Shown one piece after another: positions 46,860 to 57,118 of a stretch of 64,000 nucleotides of DNA (within the stretch, counting starts at the first letter, position 1; each line of letters starts with the position of its first letter). Location: NCBI GenBank assembly GCA_037179385.1, contig CM074188.1, positions 23,949,318-24,013,317 of the forward strand. The letters are read 5' to 3'. The notes under the pieces were generated by a model. The model was not told the DNA's origin. It ran no database searches and saw only the letters and a list, made by a program, of their open reading frames with translations. Source of the stretch: Holothuria scabra (lineage: Eukaryota; Echinodermata; Holothuroidea; Aspidochirotida; Holothuriidae). The translations under genes and the position numbers were made by a program.

Positions 46860-47252
46860 AAACTCTGAAAAAACAAACAAACAAACAAACAGCTAAAACA
46901 AAATCTGCAGTGCTAAGACATTGGCACTTAATATCGGAAAATCCGAATCTGTGTCAAATTTTCCGAAACTACCGACCATAGCCTTTGAGAGGGCACCCAA
47001 ACTAAATACTGTAACACCTTATTTGTTCGTTCTAGGCGTAAAAGGGACGGTAACCTAGAAATAACTCACGAGGAGAATGAAGATTGCTCTCTCGATTCTC
47101 TCATCGAGGCGCTCTAAAAAAGCAAATATTCTATCGAATAAAAAAAACTAAAAAGTCCAACTACGGATAAAGGCCATCATCTAAAAGCCAAGAGCAGAAA
47201 CATGTCTAGTTAACTTGTTTTAAAAACCTAACAGGGCAGTACTTTAAAGTAT
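46860..47252. other. AAAC microsatellite and unassigned sequence
   Basis: AACA/AAAC units run at 46868-46891. The rest is not recognised, though it may belong to the decayed element suggested at 47253. Confidence 0.4.
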
Positions 47253-47462
47253 TTGCGGTCTTGCGGTCTTCAATCCCACCCCAAAGCACAAACATTCTAC
47301 AAGTCTAATTACAAGACAGAATATTGGTTAAGAACGCATAAAAATTCAAAACTGAAACAAGGGACTGCATACGTAGTATCAGATAATGCCACCGCCTGCT
47401 TTATTGAGCAAAAAGGCTACCCCAAACCTCTTTTCCTCGGAATACATTGCTCGTTTCCGTAA
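47253..47462 (+). pseudogene. Possible retroelement RNase H remnant
   Basis: A 69-codon frame contains SDNATA followed by an isoleucine and KG. This resembles the D-N-x-T-A-...-I-...-G-G catalytic loop of RNase H in DIRS- and Gypsy-type retroelements. Nothing else of a reverse transcriptase or integrase can be followed around it, because the flanking frames are full of stops. The match is short, so this is a weak call. Confidence 0.25.
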
Positions 47463-47589
47463 CCTGGAATAGTTTTTATAAACCTTCGAATCCCTTGCTC
47501 TTTGTGCTAAATACATAAAAAACTTTTTTCCCTGTATTTCTCATGATTTTCCTGTTTGTTCTATAAACGGTAGAATAAACGGAACCAAT

Positions 47590-47790
47590 AACATTATTCT
47601 TGCCTGAAAGGCTCTGTTTACTAGTAGCATTGAGACTCGTCCATTTATTTTGAGGATACTCAATAGTTTACATGCTATAACAAAACCATCTTGAAGTACG
47701 CCCTCTCCTATTTTGTTGGCATTCATGGTACGGAGAAATCGATTTGCGTTTTCTCCCTGCCGCGCCGCTCTCGGCTTCCGTACCAACGTC
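47590..47790 (-). repeat. Inverted partner of 44195-44400
   Basis: The minus strand carries ENANRFL and RVSMLL in an open frame of 99 codons (47541-47840). The 44-kb copy keeps the same words in frame but with stops. I recognise no domain. Confidence 0.5.
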
Positions 47791-47950
47791 AATTTGTTAC
47801 ATGGTCCTAGCTTGATAGGGAGATAGGGAGATATTGGCACTCAATATATCTTCAAAGTTGAAGTGCGGTTCAAGCCCCTCCCTGGAGGTACCTAGACACG
47901 TGCCCGCTCCATTCTTATCCCAGCGGACGGTACTTTGCCTTGAGTGTTAA

Positions 47951-48199
47951 CCCTTCCGTTGCTTGGGTCCTTTTGGACCCATGCGGAGAGCGCAGCTGCC
48001 ACCCATCTTTACTGTTTCATGCGGAGCTCGAAACTGCGAGTAGCTACCCGAAAATTCGGCCACAACAACGAGAGAGACAATAAATTAAGGTCACGGGGTC
48101 AATAGCCTACGGAAGCTGATGCGTGGCGTGCTACGTCCCCTTTTCCGACCACTCCCGAGGCGCGCAAATATGCCCCGATTGATGCACAACGGTAAAGGG
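47951..48199. mobile_element. piggyBac-like MITE, 249 bp, TTAA target duplication
   Basis: TTAA at 47947-47950 and 48200-48203 brackets an element. It starts CCCTTCCGTTGC and ends, complemented, CCCTTTACCGTTGTGC. The sub-terminal palindrome GGGTCCTTTTGGACCC follows the left TIR. TTAA duplication with CCY-type ends is the hallmark of piggyBac elements. It is non-coding and would depend on a transposase elsewhere. Confidence 0.8.
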
Positions 48200-48230
48200 T
48201 TAACTCTAAACTAAAAAAATTTGAGCAGTG

Positions 48231-50164
48231 CAGCGGCGTAGCTAGGATTTTTTTCGTGTTGTGTGTGAATGGGGGGGGGGGGGCTATAGGGGGCTAGACA
48301 CTTTGGTAGGAAGCTGGAGTTTACTATCTAAGCGTAGCACCAATATCAGTTGGCGCGGAGCGTACAAAAAAAATTTTGGATTTTAACACCTCCCAGATGG
48401 CTGGAAATGACACTTGCCAGGTTTAACTGTCCTTAATTCTGGTGAGAAAAATTTGTAATTTTTCTATGATGCAAAGACACTTTCGAGAAACTGATTAGCT
48501 CACCTCATTTCTCCACTGGACTGTGTACCTAGGATTGGAAATCCGGAATTCTGCTGTATGTTGGAAGCAGCTGTTCCAGTGCACGCCTGAGCAAGGTACT
48601 TCCATAGGGGTAGGGGAGCATTTCTTTTTGGGGCATAAGATTTTTGCACGAAAAGTGTAATTCTGTCCGTAAGACAGTCAAAGCGGAGCGCCGCCACTGA
48701 TTGGCGCGGAGCGTTCAGAAAATTTGAAAATACGTACCTCTCAGACAGTCGAAAATGACATTTCCCAGGCTTATAAAGGGGGATACAACCAGTCGCTATT
48801 TTAAGTTTCAATTGAAGATAAACGTTCACTCCAAACTAAAATTCAGCCAGAAAGACTAAGCGGAGCGCCACAATCGGTTGGCGCGAAGCGGTCAGAAAAT
48901 TTTGAAGTATCGGACCCCTCACACAGTTGAAAATGGCATTTCCCGGGATAATAGAGGGATCTAAGCAGTCGCTATTTTCAGTTTCCTTTTGCAAAAAAAG
49001 TTCACCGAAAACTTAAATTCTGCTATGAAGCGGTCCAAGTGGTGCACCACCATAAGTTGGGGCGAAACGTACAGGAAATTTAAAAAATCTGACCCTTCAG
49101 ACAGTCAAAATTGTCGTTTCCTGTGCTTCTTGGGGTCTAAGCAGTCGCTATTTCAAGGTTTCGTTTTCAAAAACTGTTCACTTCAAAATTTTACTTTGAA
49201 ACCATAAAACAGAATTGAAAACAAGCTAATGCATTTTACTCTATTGCTACTCAAGGTGTGTTTAAATGAATTTTCAAGCAGACTTAAGGGAAGAAATTCT
49301 CACACTGTGCCATTAAAGTATCGAAAAACAAATAAATCGATCTTCATAACCACTGTCCGTATTTGGCTCTAGAGCAAGAGAGATATCAAACTTTTGGGCA
49401 GCTGAACACCCTACTGTCTGTCCGTGGAATTAAATTGGCAATTGAAAACTTCCCAGCATTTTTTCACTTTTGCCCGAATATTTGATCATTTCGGGCAATT
49501 TTTACAAGACTACACTAAGACTGTGGGGATGATGAAAACCTTTTTTAACATTCTTCCCAAATTGGTCGCAAATCTTCGCTATTTGCCATGAAAATTTTAC
49601 TTTAAATATAGCGTTTTCTGTTTTTCGGCAAAGATTTGAAGCTATTAAAGTAATCGGCCTTTTCTGGTATTGTGTTACACAAGATTTTAAAACAGGCTCA
49701 AGATTGATTATTGCTTTTAAGCCACATGCTTCCTAAATGTGTCCCGATTTCTTAATCTGTTTGATTTTTCGTAACTATTTTACCCTTGCTATGATACTTT
49801 TCCATTTTCGGGCAATTGCTCGGAAGAATTTGTATATTCGACAAATTCCGGCATTGTGTTGTGATTATCTGTGAAGTGAGAGTCACGAATAATACCTTTT
49901 TGCGCTGTCCGAAGGTGTAACGAATTTTTGGAACATTGACTTGGTTTTTCATGAAAATTTGATTGCTACTATATGACGTTTCTTTCCCTTTTTTCGTTCA
50001 TATATTTTTAGAGATTTCGGCCACATATAGAAATTTTCTAAAAAACCACCCCATTTTTTTCAAAATTTAAGGACTGTCCGAATTTTTTCCAAACTACTGC
50101 CCGAATTAGGATTTTGCGGGAATCTGGGGCAGTCTTTTCCTACCCCGTCTCGTACGCCACTGAG
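48231..50164. mobile_element. ~1.9-kb non-autonomous DNA element with internal ~177-bp repeats
   Basis: The left end CAGCGGCGTAGCTAGG and right end CGTACGCCACTG are inverted (CAG-GGCGTA). From 48300 to 49200, units containing TTGGCGCGGAGCG recur at 48350, 48701, 48878 and 49057. Each is followed by a CAGACAGTC-GAAAATGACATTTCC block and GCAGTCGCTATTTT. The first gap equals two periods. The 3' third has TTTCGGGCAATT and CTGCCCGAATTAGG words. No 8-bp duplication is visible, so an end may be wrong, or the element may be two nested pieces. Confidence 0.55.
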
Positions 50165-50674
50165 AATGTCCACTCCACCCAAGAGCTAAGTGAGGTAAAA
50201 GTGGTAAGGTTGTGACCCTTGAGACTGCATTGACCCAACATGAGTTTATTTGTTGCACTGGTCAGTAACTGGCAGCAAAGGCCGTGCAAAGTTGAATATT
50301 CTACCCACCACACCAAGTATGATTATGGAACAAATTTGTGCATCCCCAGGAATTGAAAAAATCCCTTCCGGAAAAAGAAACAGGCCAGATGCTAGGAGCG
50401 GACTCTAAACCACACCAAGGTAGGGAATTTCAGCCACTCTAAATCTGATAGGAAATTATCCATCCAGAAACCCGATGAGTAAAAAGTCAAGAGATTCCGA
50501 AAAAACAAAGCTTTTCACAGTCTACCTGAATATATTCTGAAATTCAGAGTGTGGCACAATTGCAGAATACCCTGCAACTGCGTGGATCTATCACAAGTGT
50601 ATCTATGTCATAGTAGCCGGGTAGCCCGGATTGAATATTATCATCGGCCAGCATGAATTTAACCTTTTGCCCAG

Positions 50675-50765
50675 GTCGCCAGTGGGGGGAACTGCTGGGA
50701 GAGGTGGGCGATTCAGTGTGGGGGGGGGGTCCATCCCTCAAGCCCCCCGTAGCTACGCCAATGGA
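50675..50765. mobile_element. Truncated end of a GGCGTAGC-type MITE
   Basis: The right end CCCCCCGTAGCTACGCCAATG mirrors the CAG-GGCGTAGC termini at 46267 and 48231. A run of nine G lies at 50721-50729. The left end is unclear. Confidence 0.45.
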
Positions 50766-51224
50766 TCATTCAATCATATTTGAGGTAATGGTGAAAAAGT
50801 GGTCAATATTAAAAAGTGTAAGTGAAAGAACGTGTGAAACGAGTGAAAAACGTTCGTTCCTCAGGGAGCTACGTACGGCTATGGTATTTGTCTTTGACTG
50901 AACTTTTCCAACTTTCTCTTCAATATTTGTCTGCCATCATTATTACTTGTTTGTCTCCTTGTTGTTAGTACTGATGCTAATAATTTTATCGACTGTCCAG
51001 CCTTTCATAGATAAGTGAGTGCAAAATCTCAGACGTCTGCTGCTTGCTGCAGGTACCGTAGACTCCTTCAAAATGAAATTGTTACTCTTCAATTAAAACC
51101 TAATCTAAGTTATAGCGGCACATGTTACTAACACCTTTTGGATGAACAAATTGGGTTCCAATGTGGCCCTGAAAATGTAATGTGTAACCTAAGTGAAGTG
51201 TTTAATTGGTGAACTAGTCGAACA

Positions 51225-51365
51225 AATTAATGAAAAAATGAAAAAAATGAACGAATGAATGAAGGAACAAAGGAACGAATAAACGAACTACAGAATAAAT
51301 GGATGAACAAGGAAGCAAAGGAATGAAGAGAAGAATGAAAAAAATGAACAAATAAATGAAGGACC
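51225..51365 (+). repeat. AATGAACGAATGAATG-type simple repeat
   Basis: Copy B counterpart of the purine-rich repeat at 28880-29010; similar words, different unit order. Confidence 0.75.
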
Positions 51366-52754
51366 GAGAAGCAGTCATCCAAAAGTCGCAAATTCAAAAG
51401 GTAATTATTTCCAAAGACTGCAATTTATAATCACGGAGAGTTTACGATGTCTTTGTGGCACATTAATTTAACATTTCATTCTATTTGTTTACGATATTGA
51501 TGCTGCTGCAGAGAATAATTAGCAACATTGTTTTCTATACTCTAGATATGTTGTATGGTAATGCTAGATCTACGGGAAAAACATCCCGACATGACAACAG
51601 TATCAAATTTCATGGCAAACAGGACATTCAGTTATAAAGAAAAACAAAAGGAATTTTAAACAATGTGCCGACTTAACATAACATCATGTAACCTCGTTAA
51701 GAAGTGAAGGTTATTTTTGTCAAAAAGGGACAATCTTCAAAGTCAGATATCTTGCGTTAGGTAGAAATTATAGCTACAAGGTTAGAAGAACTTTGTGTGG
51801 AATATTTTTTCTTCCATGTAGAACCCTAGTTAAAGGCCACCAGAGTACGCCTTTGAAGTGTACCTAAAGTCTAAAAAGTACCAAAAGTAAATATGTATTT
51901 AAAATGTTGAAAAATTAGTGTTATTCATCCAACTTCCATTGTCAAAGCTGTTTCATTGCTGAAATATTAAATGTTGAAATTTATTTACTAAAATTGAAAA
52001 AGGTCCAATGATTGCGTAATAATTTATGTTTAAACTACCTTGAATTCCTGTTTCCTTTCTTAGCATGGTGTGCAGAGAGAACTTGTTTAGGTAAGTTATC
52101 CCATAACAATAAATTTGTGATCACATTTGGTACAAGGTACATTAGCTTCCAGAAAAACAAAGATGTAGGAAGACGAAAATTTGAGTAGTACAACAATGAC
52201 ATCAGAAAATATTGCGAAATTTACATTTTTAAATTGAGTAAAAAAACTTGAACCGTTTATACATCTCAGCTCAGAAACGTCCTATGAGATGAAAGTTGGA
52301 CTGTTCGAATCTATTTTTCAAGCCCTGTAATATACATTTTTAAAATTTTTGACTTGAGGTACACTTTATGCAGTTATGCTTAGCAACCGGAATTCGAACC
52401 CCAGCTGGATGATACATTGAAGTGTATTTTTCTTTCCTTGAGCAATCAAAGGTTTACTCATTTGTACTTTTCAAGGGAAGATGTATTGAAAATAAATTGC
52501 TTGTTTGTTTGTATTTCCACCCGATGTGCAGTGTTTCAAAGCAACGTTACTTCAAGAACTCATTTAATTAAATTAAAGTTTCACTCCAATGATTGCTGTT
52601 TAATAGACTAATTAATCCTGGCTACATCAGTTTATTAACAGCGATGCCTGTTATAAGCTTTCATTTAATACACAAGCAGCTGATAAGCGATCTGCAGTGC
52701 AAGGTTTCCTCATTGACTTGTTTGTTTGTGAAGATCAGAGGTTCCCAATCTTCC

Positions 52755-53135
52755 CACGTAGCGAACCGATAAGGGCCCCCTATGGGTAAACCCAAATGTA
52801 ATCCATTTAACATTGCACCCAAGATTAATAAGGGCCCTATATGGAAGGCCCACATGCTTGAGGGGTAATACAGATCTGGCTCAAACGTTCCTACCATATC
52901 AGTCGATTACATGTGCCCCGGAACTATCCCTTATAGGTCATGTGGGTTGGCCTATGTATATATGGGCCAACCCACATGACCCGTATGGGATAATTCTGGT
53001 CCCTTGCTAATTCCGGGGGCAAAATCGAGTTGGCTCCATTTGGCCAAGAAATAGGACCCAAAAGGTTCCAACATTTGAATGTTCCCTTGGTTTTTGTCGA
53101 GGCGACCCTATCAGGTAACAGCATGAAATCGCGAC
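52755..53135. mobile_element. ~380-bp insertion with hairpin core, copy B only
   Basis: In copy A the flanking sequences (AGGTTCCCA and AAACACAAATCCACCTCCGC) lie close together near 30575-30670. The insertion holds several AAGGGCCC/ATAGGGCC words and a hairpin: 52921-52952 pairs with 52965-52996 around a 12-nt loop, including 17 perfect pairs from GGTCATGTGGGTTGGCC. Its ends are not resolved. Confidence 0.55.
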
Positions 53136-54384
53136 ACCGGTTTCCCACGAAAAAACATAAATTCAGTTCCGCAACGCACTGTTCCTAGTGTGACGGCGAG
53201 AGTTGTAGAGACGGCACGTTGTAGTGGTTAATATTTTTTGAGGAGGGTGTGACATATTTTTAAATATTTTTTGAAACTAGTTTGCAGCCCCACAATAAGC
53301 GCTTTTCGTCCTCAATTGGGGTCGTGACCCCTAAGACTTCGCTTGCAATGGCACTTGAAGCCCCCTTCAAACGGTTCAACACCTTGCTGAATCGGGCAGA
53401 CTTTGGTGCCTCGGTCGGGCAGAGATTATGCCCCGTTGGGGATCTGGAGTCTGACAAAAATTCACTTCCCACTGTGAGAAAGAGTTCTATAGGATCATGT
53501 GCTTGTCCAAAGAAGAATCACATCACACATAATATCTTCGTAAGATATATCCGTTTTTTTTTTGAAAATCCCCGATCTCAGTTAGAGGCACAAAAATTTT
53601 CAGTGGGAACGTGCAACCCTCGCCTGTCGAAGGTAATAATGACAACCACTTTGAATAAAACGTTATTGGCATAGCTCAAACCCGCAACGTTTGCCTACAG
53701 GCAGTTCATCATGATGGTGTACAGGTGATGCCGATTCCAGCGATACCAAGTTTACTTTTGTCTGTTTTTCCGATATCCTACTTATTTTAGATAACCTAAT
53801 ATCTACAGAGAATTGATAAAAAAAAATCTGTTACCAAACAAATATACCAAGCTCACATCTAGAGGATATGCCCTCGACAGTCCTTGATGTGAAAAATAAT
53901 GAGTTGAATTAGACGAGAGAAATTATCTACACAAATACATGATAAATCCGTCGCCTTTAAAACGGTGAAAAGAACTTTGTCTTAAATGCATCCAATAGTA
54001 TACATAAACGGTACAGTGTGTTATACCAAAAATTTGCAAAATTCTCTAGAACCAGGGCCGTCGCTTAGGAGGAAGGAGGTAATTGGTACTCCAATGAAAA
54101 TATTGCCCCATTTCCCCCCTCCCCCCCCCAAAAAAAATCAAGTCAGATCAATAAGAACAGGTAGAATAGACAAAATTTCACTTTGTGAAGTACAGATGGT
54201 CTAGCGAACATCAATAAGAGAGTGTACTTGTATGAGCGTGTCAATATGAGTGTGTGTGTACATTCATGTGTGTACGTAAACGTGTGCACTTACGTTCGTA
54301 TGGATGGATTGCTCAATGAAGATTCCGGTCCTGGAAACGATCGTACATGTATTACTCCAGATATTAGTTACTGAAGTCCCTGCG

Positions 54385-54790
54385 TTTCAATGTGAGCGTG
54401 AGAGCAACGGATGTTATTTCACTTCCTCACTTTGACAAAGAACGCTTTCTTTCCCTTTACTTTTCAGATTATTGTGTTGATCATTTATTTGATAGAAACA
54501 GGGTCACTTAAGGAATCATATTCTGAAAATATAGGACTGTTATGGAGAAAAATAGTTGTGAAGTTTAAGGAAAAAGAAAAGACTTTCCATTAATGAGAGG
54601 ACATGATGTCATATGTGCTTGCTTTAAGTTCATTTTTTGTTGAAAATGTGACAAATTGATCACTCATAGTGAGAATCACACATCGGATTTCAGAAAATTG
54701 TAAGTTAATGTTAAGTATAAGTACCTTTCTAAAATATTACAACTTGATATGACTTCAAACCCTTAATTCTTTTAGTAAGAGGCATTACAC
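54385..54790 (+). mobile_element. Insertion of the 5770-6140 repeat family, copy B only
   Basis: ATGATGTCATATGTGCTTGC and AATCACACATCGGATTTCA identify the family. The copy A flanks are continuous near 31520-31545. No target duplication could be fixed. Confidence 0.6.
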
Positions 54791-55339
54791 GCGGGCTCAC
54801 ATGTGTGATATAAGTTCCCCGTTTTTCAAATGACCTAAATATTTTTAAAATATTTTTTAACCTTAAGCCTATAAAAGAAGAAAAATGTTTTCGTTTTCTA
54901 GTCTACAAACATTGTTTCATGACCAATTCAACATCTGCAAAAGATTAGAAAAGTCAAAGTTTCTTTTAGCTCGAAACCATTGGAAAGCAAAAACTGTACC
55001 CCTGATTTCTCATGGCCGGGTCAAATAAATCGTGTTACCAGGGAGTTCTAGAAACAGATTCCTGGTGTAAGAATTGCCGTCGGTGACCAACCATATTCCA
55101 TGCTTGGCTAACCTAATCGTTTTATGTGTATATTCTTTTTTAATTTACCTCAACAATAAGGCAACTGACGCATGCGCACAAATATTTTCTAACTGGCTTA
55201 TTGCATGCAAAGTAAACTCGAATTCAACCGATAGGCCAATGAATGATCAGTATTGGCATAAAGGCCAGTGGGCTAAAGCAGCACATGTGACATGCGTACT
55301 ACAAAAACAATTTGTTGAAACCCCAAAATTTTTTATGTT

Positions 55340-55498
55340 ATGCCCGTACCTGCATATTTTCAAAGTGTGTGACAAATTTGAATCTCGTCGCAGGATTGGG
55401 CCTTAAATGTTTGTGATCCATTGCACTTCTGAACAGTCGATAAACTTAGGAAGACTTGAACCAATTTCTTGAGAGACAACTACAACTGGTAAGTTTGA
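55340..55498 (+). promoter_or_regulatory. Probable promoter and 5' UTR exon of peptide gene B
   Basis: It carries the same GGGCCTTAAATGTTTGTGAT block as copy A (TTAAATG at 55403-55409), then CCATTGCACT. The putative first exon ends at 55498 before GTAAGTTTGATTAG. Conservation between copies is clearly stronger here than in the surrounding introns. Confidence 0.45.
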
Positions 55499-57118
55499 TT
55501 AGCTGCTTTGCCATCTTTACAAGAAACCTAGTAAAGTAGTAATACAGAAAATTCCGAGCTGGTTGTGATATCGGCCTTTAATGGTTTCATCAGACTGAAA
55601 TCGTCTTAACTTAAGTGTCCACATGCATTTCTAAACCTTTATATTTCGTGACATTGAGAAAATCAAAAAGTATGTAGGGGGAAACCACCCAGGTACAAGT
55701 TAGCAAAGAATCTGACAGATTTAAGTCGATGAACCCCAGTAATGTCCTACTAAATCAGATCTACTGTCATGTGACTTTTCGGATTCGTCGAACACCAACA
55801 CCAGTCGATTTGTTTAGTCATATAAATAAATAAAATGACTTCCGATGATGAAATTCACTTTTATGTAGTAGTATCTCAATATCTGATGAGTTCATTTGAG
55901 AATTTTCTCCTTGGTCATGCCAACACGACTTCACAGACTGACGGTCGTCAGAGTTGGTAATGAAGGGGGAAAGTCTGGCAACGAACTGGGACATCTGTCC
56001 TTCAATATTGCTTTGTATTATGAACTTCTCATGGTTGCCTGTACTGGGTTTATTTTGATAAAGAATTTTCTTCCTAACAATGCAATTTTCAATTATTGTA
56101 TTAATAAATTCAGATTCTATGGAAAATTTACACCTTTCTTGATGTAAATGTTGTCTAGTGTTGGTGAAATAAATGAAAGTTATTTCACAGTTATTGCGGC
56201 AAAAGACCGCAATAAATGTGAACCTGTTGAATTAAATTTATGACTAGATATTAAGCTGTACAACTGTGTGTTCTGCAGGAGCAACCGTTTCATGGTAAGA
56301 AAAATCACTTAACGAACACTCTCATTTAGCATTTCTAAAATCAAAACCGTATGTCCATATCTTGATAAAAAAGTTTTAGAATACAAAAGACATGTTTTGG
56401 ATTTAAATCCATCTATAGGTTTTTTTTATCGACATGATTTCTGACAATCGTCTAAAGACTACTCTGTTAAGTTTCCCATAAGTCTTTGTGGTTTCTTGTA
56501 CTCTTTAGGAGGATCAATCTAACGGTTTGATAGACAATATTAATCACTTGTTATACAGCACCTCGTTGTCCATTCTGGAAATATAGAAACAATCAAAAGT
56601 CTTTCAGGTTAAAAGAAACGTGATGCTTTTGTGCTTATCACAGAACTAAATGTTACTTGCTTTAAGTCGATTTAAAATGTGAAGAAGAATGTAAGTTGTG
56701 AAGAATTGCCCTCTTAATCTTCAATATATTTACTTTTCGTTAACTCCAAGATATTGCTATACGCATCATGTCGGTGTACCCAATGAGGATATGGAAGGGA
56801 GCAAAATTTTTACCATTAGGTCAAATGTATAAAATTGTATCTAGTAAAGCAAATCATACTGAACTGTCGATTTGATTTGTTTTGTATGCACTTAGCTAAA
56901 GAGCATCAAATCACCTCCCTTATAGCTACCGGCCTGGTGGTAGCTCATTTTTTCGTAAATAGAACTTATTCGCGTAATATTTGATCCCACCCATTGAAGC
57001 CTTCAAAAGAGAGTCGAAGGGACTTTCTAAACATTAGACTGAAATTAATTTTTTCGAGGGGTACATCGTTTTCGTAAAAGCGCATGCTTTGCTAATCTTT
57101 TGCAGGGTAGCCGTGAAG

